47,367 nucleotides of DNA from Planctomycetaceae bacterium (GCA_021732415.1 JAKFVC010000123.1:1-47367), one strand, 5' to 3'; positions 10,190 to 18,354 are shown, counted from the first letter of the stretch. A program made the numbers and translations. Notes: generated from the sequence alone by a model not told the origin.

Positions 10190-10276
10190 GTATGAGCGTA
10201 CGAGGGTGTGAGAGTGTGAGAGTTGCATTCGAGTCCGTCTTACTCCGTTGCTCTCGCACACTCATACTCTCATACA
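10190..10276. repeat. GTGTGAGAGTATGAG hairpin element, third copy
   Basis: TGTATGAG at about 10190 and GGTGTGAGAGTGTGAGAG (10205-10222) face CTCTCGCACACTCATACTCT and CATACA (10251-10276). About four fifths of the stem positions pair. It begins immediately after the stop of the coiled-coil gene and ends 43 nt before the DUF4159 start, so it could work as an mRNA 3-prime stabiliser or attenuator. There is no T-run, so it is not a classical intrinsic terminator. Confidence 0.75.
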
Positions 10277-10319
10277 ACATAAACTCGAATTTCACGTGAT
10301 CAATAACAGGACGCTCAAC

Positions 10320-11060
10320 ATGTACCATCAATCGCGGATTGCACTGGGAACTGCCGGACTGACGTTGATCCTGGCCACCGTGCTGCTGGGTCAGTCCATT
10401 TCACCCCGCGCGACGGCTTCGCTGCCGACCAACACGGTCCTGAATGTTCCTGAGCCGGCTCAACCGGGTGGTGAACCGCAGAGTATTGTGCAGATCGCCA
10501 ACCTGGTCTATGCCGGCACGAAGAGCAGTAAGTGCTTTTCGGACCACTTCCTGGCGAAGGCAGAAACCGATTCGGCCATCTCGACAAGTCGCAAATTTCA
10601 CACGGTCAAACTGGCTTCGGATGAACTCTACGCCTATCCAATGGTGATCATGACCGGCGAAGGTGACTTCACGTTGCCCGACAAAGAACGAGACAATTTG
10701 CGGCGTTTCATCGAACGGGGAGGCATGTTGCTGGCCTCTGCGGGATGTTCATCGACGGAGTGGAACAAGGCCTTTCGACGGGAGATGGATCAGATCTTTC
10801 CGGACGCCAAGCTGGTACCGCTCACGCTGGATCATGCAGTCTTTCATACCGTCTATGACATCGCCGAGTTGAAGGCCAAGCATGGCAAACCCAAGCCGCT
10901 GGAGGGAGTGACCATCAACGGTCGCGTGGGAGTCATCTACTCGCAGGACGGGCTGAATGACACGGGACACAGCGAGGGCTGTTGCTGCTGCGGTGGGAAC
11001 GAGATCACGAATTGTATTGATATCAATGTGAATATCCTGGCGTACGCGGTGATGTATTGA
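10320..11060 (+). CDS. secreted DUF4159 domain protein with CCCC cluster
   Basis: A 246-residue protein with a signal peptide or anchor (about residues 6-24). The ATG at 10320 is chosen because AGGACG precedes it and the hydrophobic segment follows at once; an upstream frame from 10248 would place hairpin-encoded residues before the signal. The body matches the DUF4159 pattern: YAYPMVIMTGEGDFTLPDKE, then LRRFIERGGMLLASAGCSS, a Rossmann-like amidotransferase-type fold. Such genes commonly end MoxR/DUF58 clusters. Near the C-terminus there are four consecutive cysteines (C221-C224) and C232, which could bind a metal. The role is unknown; it is probably periplasmic. Confidence 0.85.
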   Translation: MYHQSRIALGTAGLTLILATVLLGQSISPRATASLPTNTVLNVPEPAQPGGEPQSIVQIANLVYAGTKSSKCFSDHFLAKAETDSAISTSRKFHTVKLASDELYAYPMVIMTGEGDFTLPDKERDNLRRFIERGGMLLASAGCSSTEWNKAFRREMDQIFPDAKLVPLTLDHAVFHTVYDIAELKAKHGKPKPLEGVTINGRVGVIYSQDGLNDTGHSEGCCCCGGNEITNCIDINVNILAYAVMY

Positions 11061-11087
11061 AAGTGGCCTTCACGCGAAGCGTGATCT

Positions 11088-11150
11088 GTAGCTCGACTCT
11101 CTGAGTCGGGTATTCTTCTCAGTAGCTCCCGAATCAGAGAGTTGGGCTAC
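11088..11150. repeat. inverted repeat before the cytochrome gene
   Basis: GTAGCTCGACTCTCTGAGTC (from 11088) pairs with the inverted arm 11128-11150 at 20 of 23 positions, leaving a 17-nt loop. The distal arm ends 15 nt before the ATG of the tetrahaem gene, so the hairpin would sit in its 5-prime leader. It has the look of a dispersed palindromic repeat. Confidence 0.75.
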
Positions 11151-11164
11151 GGGGCGTGTGGACT

Positions 11165-12535
11165 ATGTGGGAACAGCAGCCAAATCGAATACGGCGCCTC
11201 CACCGAGGCCTGCTCGCGCTTGGTTGCATCTGGCTTTCAAGCTGTCAGCCGGCAGCCAAGCCCCGACCGACGGCCACCCGTCCGCTGGCGATTCTCGTCA
11301 GTTGTGATACCGCAGGCTGGATCGTCCCGTGCGGCTGTTCGTCGAAACAGGCGGGCGGATTGCCGCGACGGGCTACCTATGTCGATCAACTGCGACGAGA
11401 CGCAGACGTGCTGGTGCTGGATGCCGGCGGCGCTCCGGGTGGGGCCTCCCCCTATGATCGAGCCAAGTTTGCTGCGATCCTGCGCGGCGAGGTCGAATTA
11501 CTGACGGCTGTGCATAATATTGGAGCGGCGGAACTAGAACTCGGGGCCGAGGAATTGCGACGTCTGGCCGACGAGACGCGGATCCCCTTTGTGAGCAGCA
11601 ACGTCCGCCAGCACGACGGCAGCGAACTCGCGCCTGCTCACCGAGTGATCACGATTGGAGACCGGCGGATTGCGGTCTTCGGCGTTCTGTCGCCCAAGCT
11701 GGTCCGTGGGAATTGGCAGGTTGAGGAGCCGCGCGAAGCGCTGCTACACCTGCTGCCGAAATTGCCAGAGAAACCCGATACCGTCGTGGTCTTGGCCTAT
11801 CTTCCGGGAGACGAACTGGCGGCTCTCGCCGGCAGCTTGCCCGAGGTGGACCTTGTCGTAGGTGGGCCGACACTGCAGAGCGTCGCGCCCAAGCGGGCTG
11901 GACCAACCGTGTGGGCTGCGGCGACGAATAAGGGCAAGTTTGTGGTGCAACTGACTCAATCGCGTCCCGGTGCGGAATGGACCGGGAAGATCGTCGAACT
12001 TGGCCCCGAGCTCGCGGACAGCGTTTTGCAAATGGCCAATCTCAAACGCTTTCGCGACGATCTCGAACGAACCGATTTCACCGCCACGCAAACGAGTTTC
12101 GCACCGACCTTGCCGAGCGATCTTCCGAAGGATTTTCGAATTGCTGGGACCACTGCGTGTCAAAAGTGTCATGTCGACGATTGCCTCGAGTGGGATGTGT
12201 CTCGACACGGTCACGCCTGGCAAACGCTGGTTGATAAGCAGGCCTTCGCCGATCCCTACTGCCAGCATTGTCATACCACTGGATACGGCTGGCCCGATGG
12301 GTTCCAGTCGCTCGCTTCGGCCAACTCGCGGGGCAATGTCGGTTGTGAAAGTTGCCACGGACCGTCGCTGGCTCATACGTTGAAACCGCAAATCAAGACG
12401 CTCTACGACGCCCGTGATCGCTGCATCCACTGCCACGATCACGAGAATAGCCCGCAGTTCAAATACGACAAGTATTGGGATCGCATCGCTCACGGACAGG
12501 CGGTTTCACATGTTGAAGTGAAGAAAACAGAGTGA
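11165..12535 (+). CDS. tetrahaem c-type cytochrome lipoprotein with phosphoesterase-like N-terminal domain
   Basis: About 456 residues. The N-terminus (R-rich, then LLALGCIWLSSC) is a lipoprotein signal with the lipidated Cys at residue 27, so the protein is exported and anchored. Residues about 40-320 resemble a degenerate 5-prime-nucleotidase/metallophosphoesterase-type domain (VSCDTAGWIVPCGC, VLVLDAGG). The C-terminal 130 residues carry four CxxCH haem sites: CQKCH 332, CQHCH 366, CESCH 394 and CIHCH 420, resembling the cytochrome c554 group. It probably transfers electrons outside the inner membrane. A GTG at 11156 is an alternative start. The stop overlaps the ribosome-binding region of the thioredoxin-like gene. 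Confidence 0.85.
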   Translation: MWEQQPNRIRRLHRGLLALGCIWLSSCQPAAKPRPTATRPLAILVSCDTAGWIVPCGCSSKQAGGLPRRATYVDQLRRDADVLVLDAGGAPGGASPYDRAKFAAILRGEVELLTAVHNIGAAELELGAEELRRLADETRIPFVSSNVRQHDGSELAPAHRVITIGDRRIAVFGVLSPKLVRGNWQVEEPREALLHLLPKLPEKPDTVVVLAYLPGDELAALAGSLPEVDLVVGGPTLQSVAPKRAGPTVWAAATNKGKFVVQLTQSRPGAEWTGKIVELGPELADSVLQMANLKRFRDDLERTDFTATQTSFAPTLPSDLPKDFRIAGTTACQKCHVDDCLEWDVSRHGHAWQTLVDKQAFADPYCQHCHTTGYGWPDGFQSLASANSRGNVGCESCHGPSLAHTLKPQIKTLYDARDRCIHCHDHENSPQFKYDKYWDRIAHGQAVSHVEVKKTE

Positions 12536-12546
12536 GGAAATATCAG

Positions 12547-13365
12547 ATGTCGATCGCGAAAAGGGGCGTTTTATCGCTCACCGTTGGCTTGGGGCTGATG
12601 CTCGGCGGGTGGGCTCTGGCATCTGGCGAGGAGACTGCCCCGACCAAAAAAGAGGAGGCCGCTGAGGCCAAGCCCAAGTTGCTCCCGTGGCATCCGTCGC
12701 TGTCTGTTGGAATCCAAGAAGCACGCAAACGCAAAGTGGGAATCGTGGTCAAAGTGGGGGCCGAGTGGTGTGGCTGGTGCCATAAGCTCGATGCGGAAAT
12801 TGAGCATCCCGAAGTCCAAGCAGAACTGGCGAAATGGGTGCTCGTTCGTCTGGATGCCGATGAGGATGCAGAAGATGTCCGCAAGCTGAGTGTCGGTCCG
12901 ATTCCCGCGTTGCGGATCCTGGACGTCAGCGGCCGGCCGACGCGCTCGCAGGATGGATTTCTGACTGCCGATGAATTCATTGCCTGGTTGCTGGATCGGT
13001 CTGCTCCGGTGGATGAATCGCTCGCTTTAGAGGAAGTCGGTACGAGGTCACTCTCGCAAGTCGTGCAATTACTGGGACATCGCGACGCCAAAATTCGAGA
13101 GGCGGCCAGGCAGCGGTTGATTCCCGAAAAGAGTGCCGCGGGACCTCAAGTCGCCCACGCCTTTACGCGCGGTACCCTTGCGGTGCGATTGGCGACTCTC
13201 GAGTTGCTGACCAACTGGAAGGCCCCGGTCCAAGATCTGGATCCGTGGCGTCCCGAGACGATCACCGTCGCACGGCTCAATCACTTGGAAGGTTGGATTG
13301 AACAACTTGAGGCTGCGCTCCCCAGAGAAGATCGGCCTCTGGAAGTTCCGATATCGCCCGAGTGA
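12547..13365 (+). CDS. secreted thioredoxin-fold protein
   Basis: A 272-residue protein with an N-terminal signal peptide (about residues 1-27, ending WALASGEE). A thioredoxin-like domain has active site CGWC at residues 75-78 and the cis-Pro region VGPIPALRIL at about 116-125. The C-terminal about 100 residues are helical with a HEAT-like look (GHRDAKIREAARQRLI). ATG 12547 is preceded by GAGGA overlapping the stop of the tetrahaem gene, so the two are translationally linked. The likely role is periplasmic thiol-disulfide chemistry, possibly keeping haem-binding cysteines of the cytochrome reduced; that link is inferred from the pairing. Confidence 0.88.
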   Translation: MSIAKRGVLSLTVGLGLMLGGWALASGEETAPTKKEEAAEAKPKLLPWHPSLSVGIQEARKRKVGIVVKVGAEWCGWCHKLDAEIEHPEVQAELAKWVLVRLDADEDAEDVRKLSVGPIPALRILDVSGRPTRSQDGFLTADEFIAWLLDRSAPVDESLALEEVGTRSLSQVVQLLGHRDAKIREAARQRLIPEKSAAGPQVAHAFTRGTLAVRLATLELLTNWKAPVQDLDPWRPETITVARLNHLEGWIEQLEAALPREDRPLEVPISPE

Positions 13366-13451
13366 TTCGAGATTGCACGCGATTCTAACGCGTTGTTTGC
13401 GTACTGATTGGGGGGCAGTGTCGATTGTCTTTCGATACGTTATCCGGCAAA

Positions 13452-13628
13452 GCACTGGCATAGCCAGTGGCACCCAAATTCCAGGCTTTAAGGAGGAATC
13501 AGGCCGTATTGAAGTGTTCGCTCCAAGGTCGAGTCTACCTGCGTGACAACTCACTGCGGCGCCGAGAAATCAATACGGCAAGACCCCTCAATACGCCTCT
13601 CGTCGGGTGCCACTGGCTGTGCCAGTGC
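13452..13628. repeat. nested inverted-repeat element (MITE-like)
   Basis: Arm 13452-13473 (GCACTGGCATAGCCAGTGG then CAC) is inverted at 13607-13628 with 21 of 22 matches, and each arm is itself nearly palindromic. Inside, GCCGTATTGA at 13503-13512 pairs perfectly with 13570-13579. The element lies in the gap 13366-13692 between two convergent genes; I see no gene there. Confidence 0.75.
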
Positions 13629-13692
13629 CGGGCGTCTATCGACTCGCTGTCCAGAAAGGACTGGCCCCCCAACTTTTGCCTGGGACAAGGTA

Positions 13693-14328
13693 TTAATACA
13701 GCTTGTTCTCGTAAGCTTCGTCGAGCAGTGTCTGCATCTTCGCCACATCGAAATCGGGCAACTGAGCATGATCGTGGAGCATCTCGGCTGCGCAGGGCAG
13801 GCTGTCCAGCTTCGGCCGTTCGTGTGCTTCCCAAAGCTTTGACCGAATGATGGCCTTGGCGCATTGCAGGAAGCACTCTTCGACCTCGACGGCCACCGCG
13901 ATCAGCGGGCACTTGCCCTGTGCAGTCAGCGGCGCGAGCCACTCTTCGCCGGTAATCAGCGTCGCCCGGCCATTGACTCGTAAGGTTTCGCCGAAACCGG
14001 GAATCAGAAAGATCAGTCCGATGCGGCCGGTTTCCACAATGTTCCGGTAGCTGTCGACTCGCTTATTACCGAAGCGGTCGGGAATCAACAGCGTCCGCTC
14101 ATCGACGACATGGACGAATCCAGGAGCATCGCCGCGCGGTGAGGCGTCGCAGCGTCCATCGCTGGAATGCGTACTGATGACCGCGAAGGGCGAATGGGCA
14201 ATGAATCGCCGCATGTGCTCATCAAGTGATTTCAACTCTTTGCGGAGCGATAACACCGACGGCGTACCGACAAGCGCCGCGAGTTCTTCCGCCGAACGGA
14301 TTTGTTCTGTAAATCGATCGAATGACAT
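13693..14328 (-). CDS. pyridoxamine 5-prime-phosphate oxidase family FMN-binding protein
   Basis: A 211-residue split-barrel flavoprotein of the PPOX family, close in layout to the MSMEG_1061/DR_2398-type subgroup. Diagnostic parts are FAVISTHSSDGRCDASPRGD (residues 48-67), then LLIPDRFGNKRVDSYRNI and IGLIFLIPGFGETLRVNGRA. These form the FMN-binding barrel strands. Proteins of this group are flavin-dependent oxidoreductases of uncertain substrate. ATG at 14328 is preceded by GGAG with 8-nt spacing; a TTG two codons upstream is less likely. It is monocistronic and points away from the next + strand gene. Confidence 0.9.
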   Translation of the reverse strand: MSFDRFTEQIRSAEELAALVGTPSVLSLRKELKSLDEHMRRFIAHSPFAVISTHSSDGRCDASPRGDAPGFVHVVDERTLLIPDRFGNKRVDSYRNIVETGRIGLIFLIPGFGETLRVNGRATLITGEEWLAPLTAQGKCPLIAVAVEVEECFLQCAKAIIRSKLWEAHERPKLDSLPCAAEMLHDHAQLPDFDVAKMQTLLDEAYENKLY

Positions 14329-14524
14329 CCGCAATTCTCCGCTGGTGTGCCCTACCCCACATGTTCACTCTGACCATAGCACGAGCGCGTGGCCGTCATC
14401 ATAACATTGTGGCTGGCGGTTGCAGCCGGTTCGGGCAGTGCTTGATGAGCTTTGTAGCTTAATGGGCTAAGTATCATAACACACGTGGCGGGAAGAGATT
14501 GGCCGACGATGGGTATTCGGTTCC

Positions 14525-14544
14525 CGACAGGAGTTGTCCTGTCG
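14525..14544. repeat. perfect 8-bp hairpin in the 14329-14832 gap
   Basis: CGACAGGA, loop GTTG, TCCTGTCG. It has no T-run, so it is not a clear terminator. The remaining roughly 500 nt of this divergent gap must hold the promoters of both flanking genes but shows no coding stretch or RNA gene I can support. Confidence 0.5.
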
Positions 14545-14832
14545 ACCGACTGAGTTGAGTTTTCGGGTTAGAGCGCTTGCACGTATTGCATGCTGCCGTC
14601 AGTAGCGGCCGATCAGTTTGTGCCGATTGAAGAGTAGGATCAGACGCATCGTGCCTCCTGCGACGACTCGCGTTCGAAACGGCGGTCGGCCCCTCAAGCA
14701 TGTGCCCCATCGTCCATTGTGACGCGAGCAAATTGCGGGGAAACGATCGTCAATACCGCAATCGGTGGCCGCAACGCGGTTCGGTCCGCAAAGTCCGATC
14801 GAGCGTCGCTGCGCCTTAATGGAGTACGCGAC

Positions 14833-17703
14833 GTGACCTTCTCGAATCACTGGTCTGCCTTGATCCGCCGCCCGAGCCGGCGCAAACTTTCGACCACGTT
14901 CCTCTCCAAACGTGAACTGGAACAATTGGAACCACGGCTCATGCCGTCATTTCTGGACGGCAACGGCGCGGTGGTTGTCGCTCTGGCCGAGCAAAACAAC
15001 GGCACCGAACTGGTGATTACGTTCGACGGACCGCTGGATGCCTCGCCGACCAACGCGGCTCAGAGCCCCACCAATGTCGCGAACTACTCGATCGAGGTTC
15101 CGTCGGCGAATCCGCAACTCGTCAGCAGCAGCTTGTCGTCGATGAAGATTGATTCTGCCAGCTACAACCCAGGCACCAACCAGGTCACGTTGGATCTTTC
15201 CACTGCCCTGCTTCAGGGGCAGGCGTATCGAGTATTCATCAATGGTGTGTCGAGCCTGGCAAATCCGGCCGCCCCGGGCTTGATCGATTCCGATGGCAAC
15301 CAGATGGACGGCGATTACGACGACACGGCCACCGGCAATTTCTACGGACTGTTTGCCTGGACCGAGGCCGGCACATCGATCAACTATTCTGATTCCAACG
15401 ACGCTGCGGTCACACTGACGCTGACCGGCCCGGGGCAACTTAATACCTGGCGCGCTTTGAACGGAGACTTCAATGCCGCGGATATCACAGCACAAGGCGG
15501 GCTGACGGGGAGTCTCGTCACGGAGCAACTCGCCGTGACTAATGGCGATTCCAACTCCACGACGCTGACCGGATCGGCGGTTTTCGCGACGGGAAGTCCC
15601 CACCTGGTGATCGTGCCTCCGACGATCCAGGGGAGTTTCACCGATGATCTCCCCAACTATTTCCAGACGTCGACTCCGACCGTTCCCGCGGAAACTCCGC
15701 ACGTCGCGACGGCCAACAACTTGCCGTATACGATCAAGATCGAACCAGTCAACCTGCCGGGACTTCCGGAACTGCAGTCACCGGTGGCCGCCCAGGACCA
15801 AACCCCTGGTCCATTCGAGGGCTATTGGCTGCTGTTCGGTGGTCGCACCAATGGCCTGCACACATTCAATCCCTCCAACAATTTTCCGCCTGAGGATGAG
15901 AATCAAACCATCTACGTCGTGAATCCCACCACGGGGCAAGTCTGGAGCCAAGACTGGAACGATACGAATGTCCCGGCTGGAATGCTCCCGCCGTTGTATT
16001 CCACGAACCAGCAATCTCAGCAGGACGGAGACAAGCTCTATACGATTGGCGGTTACGGCGCTGAAGAATTGTCGGCCGACACGTTCTCTGACTATACGAC
16101 TTACGACACTCTGACGGCTCTTAGTGTTCACGGCATGATCGATGCCATCGTCAACGGCGGCGATGTGGCAGCCCTTTCGCAGATCCAGCAGATCCAGGAC
16201 TCGCGGTTCAAGGTCACTGGGGGCGAGTTGGAAATGCTCGGGTCCCTGTCGTATCTGGTGCTCGGTCACGACTTCGAGGGGCAATACAATCCCGGCTCGA
16301 GTGCCGGATTTAGTCAAACCTATACTGACGCGATCCACAGTTTCCAGATCAATTATGATGGAGCAGTCCCGGGCAGTCTGAATGTCACGAATTTTCAGAC
16401 CCAGATCGACCAGACAAATCTCCGTCGGCGCGACTACAACCTGGCGAACGTGACGTTACCCAACGGCGATCCGGCCCTGGAGATATTCGGCGGCGTCTTC
16501 ACTCCCGGTCCCTTTACGCTCCCCTCATCCAATTCCGGGTTCCGCAATCCCATTCTGATAACCGGTGTCGGTGAGACCGAAGTCCTGCCTTTCCAGCAGG
16601 CCTTCAGCCAGTACAGTTCGCCGCATATCGGGCTGTTTTCGGAGACCGACGGATCCATGAACACGATCTTCCTGGGGGGGATCACTCTTTATAATGTCGA
16701 TTTTGCCACCGGGGAACTGAGCTTGCCATGGTTGAATTTCCCGCCGACATTTCCCGGCCTGCCGTTTACCAACAACGTGACCACGCAGGTGAGGCAGGCC
16801 GACGGGACGACGCAGGAACTGGAAATGCCGAGCCAGCTGCCCGGCCTCTACGGAGCAAATGCACGGTACTTCCAGGATGCGGACCTTCCGCAGTCTGAGA
16901 ACGGGGTACTTGATCTCGATCAGTTGCTCGCGCAGGGACCGACCGTCCTCGGCTATATGTACGGCGGGATTAAGTCCACGGTGGGACTGACCTCTAATCA
17001 AGCCACACAGACGAATTCGTCAAATGCATTGTTTAAGATCACGCTGGTTCCCAACGTCAACGCCGCGTCCAATGCGACGTTTGTGAATTCGCTGTCGCAG
17101 GTGCTGCTCGGCCATCAGGCGGACGAGGCCCTCTCAGCCAAGTGGGTGAAGAAGCTGGACCACGGGATGTCTCGAGAGAAGGTCGCGACTGCCTTCATCA
17201 AGATGCCGGAACATCGGACGCGCGAGTTGCGGGGCTTTTTCAATCAATACCTGAACTCGACCTTGGATGCCGCCAGCGAGAAGTTCTACTTGAAGAAGTA
17301 TGCACACGGCGCCACCGATCAGCAGATCATCAAGCTGATTTTGAACTCCCCGGCGTTCAAAACAGCAGTCGGCGCGACTTCACCCAGTGACAACGATCTA
17401 CTCGTCGTCGGACTTTATACGAATTTGCTCAACCGCCCACCGACCAGCGAGGAGACCACGCATTGGACCGATCAACTCGACAGCGGAACTCGCCTGTCGA
17501 CGATGATCGATTGCCTGATGATGTCGCAAGAGTACAAACAGGACGTCGTCGAGAATAACTACACGATCTACCTGGGCCGTTCTCCCGATCAGAATGAGGT
17601 CACGACCTGGACTAATAGCAACAGTTCGGCATCGAGCCAGCGATTGTTAGTGTACCTGCTGTCGACCGAGGAATACTTCCAGAATCATCCCGGCGCGTCG
17701 TGA
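14833..17703 (+). CDS. large secreted protein with LEPR-type N-terminal motif and C-terminal DUF4214
   Basis: About 956 residues. A basic N-terminus (RRPSRRKL) leads to ELEQLEPRLMPS (LEPR at residues 32-35), the LEPR-xLL type motif typical of large secreted planctomycete proteins. An Ig/SbsA-like beta domain follows at about 45-170 (VVVALAEQNNGTELVITFDG). The central region (about 300-770) is beta-rich with Kelch/propeller-like strands (YWLLFGGRTNGLHTF). The C-terminus (about 760-955) is a helical DUF4214-type repeat region with LYTNLLNRPPTSEETTHWTD and IYLGRSPDQNEVTTW. GTG 14833 has GGAG 8 nt upstream and gives a compact signal; an upstream GTG (14719) would add 38 residues. It is probably a cell-surface or extracellular protein; no enzyme motif is seen. 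Confidence 0.85.
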   Translation: MTFSNHWSALIRRPSRRKLSTTFLSKRELEQLEPRLMPSFLDGNGAVVVALAEQNNGTELVITFDGPLDASPTNAAQSPTNVANYSIEVPSANPQLVSSSLSSMKIDSASYNPGTNQVTLDLSTALLQGQAYRVFINGVSSLANPAAPGLIDSDGNQMDGDYDDTATGNFYGLFAWTEAGTSINYSDSNDAAVTLTLTGPGQLNTWRALNGDFNAADITAQGGLTGSLVTEQLAVTNGDSNSTTLTGSAVFATGSPHLVIVPPTIQGSFTDDLPNYFQTSTPTVPAETPHVATANNLPYTIKIEPVNLPGLPELQSPVAAQDQTPGPFEGYWLLFGGRTNGLHTFNPSNNFPPEDENQTIYVVNPTTGQVWSQDWNDTNVPAGMLPPLYSTNQQSQQDGDKLYTIGGYGAEELSADTFSDYTTYDTLTALSVHGMIDAIVNGGDVAALSQIQQIQDSRFKVTGGELEMLGSLSYLVLGHDFEGQYNPGSSAGFSQTYTDAIHSFQINYDGAVPGSLNVTNFQTQIDQTNLRRRDYNLANVTLPNGDPALEIFGGVFTPGPFTLPSSNSGFRNPILITGVGETEVLPFQQAFSQYSSPHIGLFSETDGSMNTIFLGGITLYNVDFATGELSLPWLNFPPTFPGLPFTNNVTTQVRQADGTTQELEMPSQLPGLYGANARYFQDADLPQSENGVLDLDQLLAQGPTVLGYMYGGIKSTVGLTSNQATQTNSSNALFKITLVPNVNAASNATFVNSLSQVLLGHQADEALSAKWVKKLDHGMSREKVATAFIKMPEHRTRELRGFFNQYLNSTLDAASEKFYLKKYAHGATDQQIIKLILNSPAFKTAVGATSPSDNDLLVVGLYTNLLNRPPTSEETTHWTDQLDSGTRLSTMIDCLMMSQEYKQDVVENNYTIYLGRSPDQNEVTTWTNSNSSASSQRLLVYLLSTEEYFQNHPGAS

Positions 17704-17807
17704 GCGGTACGGCGCTAGCAGCCGGTGTATTCTGAAGTGGAGCGTTGCAGCGAAGAACTGGTGGATAGTGCCATTCCGCTCACCCGCTGGCAACGGTTTA
17801 GAGTATT

Positions 17808-17915
17808 TTACACTCTTCCAAACAACTTCTTGATCTTCGTGAGCCACGCGTCGAAGTCGAACATGAATGACGTGTCGATTTCGGTTTTGGTGCCCGCAAA
17901 CTTGTCTGTTCTCAC
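17808..17915 (-). pseudogene. protein-like remnant, C-terminal fragment
   Basis: On the minus strand an open stretch ends in TAA at 17808 and reads with protein-like composition (EIDTSFMFDFDAWLTKIKKL, then FGRV). The frame is closed by TGA about 30 nt upstream of the GTG at 17915 used here as the left limit, so at most about 45 residues are open. It directly abuts the sigma-factor remnant on the other strand. I do not recognise the family. It may be the surviving 3-prime end of a lost gene, or chance. Confidence 0.3.
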
Positions 17916-17952
17916 GTCACCATTAACCCTCCGGGACGAGGCCCCCCGTCAA

Positions 17953-18114
17953 CTGAATTTGAGCTCCGCAGCCGTGGCTATGTCCATACATCGCATGCGC
18001 CGGCGATACGGAGAACTATTGCGGGAAGAGGTTGCTACCACGGTCGACGACCCGGCTGAGGTGGAAGACGAACTTCGCACGCTGATGGCGATTGTCAGGC
18101 GCTCAGAGAATTGA
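17953..18114 (+). pseudogene. remnant of an ECF sigma factor, region 4 tail only
   Basis: The last 53 codons before TGA 18112-18114 read as the C-terminal end of a planctomycete ECF-type sigma factor: a recognition helix-like SSAAVAMSIHRMRRRYGELL followed by REEVATTVDDPAEVEDELRT. In intact members this is preceded by sigma region 2 and the start of region 4. Here the upstream frame (from 17725) is unrelated sequence that partly overlaps a minus-strand fragment. So only the tail survives and it should be non-functional. Family attribution is from the remembered pattern of RYxELLREE and TVxDPxEVxDE. Confidence 0.65.
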
Positions 18115-18200
18115 CGCGAGCGGTCACTTGCACTCGACGCGAACCTCTTGACGGATAGAGGTGTCGTTCTCCTTCCGGTGCAATGTGCGATTCGAGCTGA

Positions 18201-18329
18201 TGGGAGGGCAAGGCTCCTGCCAAGCCGAAAGCGAGCTTTAGCTCGGAGTCCGCCGGAGGCTGGATGGAATGCCTCCGGCGGACTCCGACCTGCGGTCGCA
18301 TTAGGATCGGCGGGAGCCTCGCCCTCCCA
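18201..18329. repeat. nested cruciform repeat upstream of the RNA ligase gene
   Basis: The outer arms 18201-18226 and 18304-18329 (TGGGAGGGCAAGGCTCCTGC and onward) match at 22 of 26 inverted positions. The inner arms CGGAGTCCGCCGGAGGC (18244-18260) and 18271-18287 are a perfect 17-bp inverted repeat with a 10-nt loop. The outer motif GGGAGGGCGAGGCT recurs at 44015, about 44370 and 47228. The element ends 25 nt before the ligase ATG, so it would lie in its leader or replace its promoter-proximal region. Confidence 0.8.
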
Positions 18330-18354
18330 TTTGCAGGTCGACTGGAATCCAATC

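Noticed and set aside
1384-10276. Hairpins in the MoxR cluster as ordinary intrinsic terminators
   Set aside because: No T-run follows any of them, and the genes on both sides belong functionally together.
14450-14545. tRNA-like sequence with a stem and a TTCGG stretch
   Set aside because: No acceptor stem, anticodon arm or T-loop consensus can be arranged; only the 8-bp hairpin is solid.
18148-18354. N-terminal extension of the RNA ligase
   Set aside because: The 69 extra codons run through the cruciform repeat and match no ligase N-terminus; ATG 18355 gives a family-like start.
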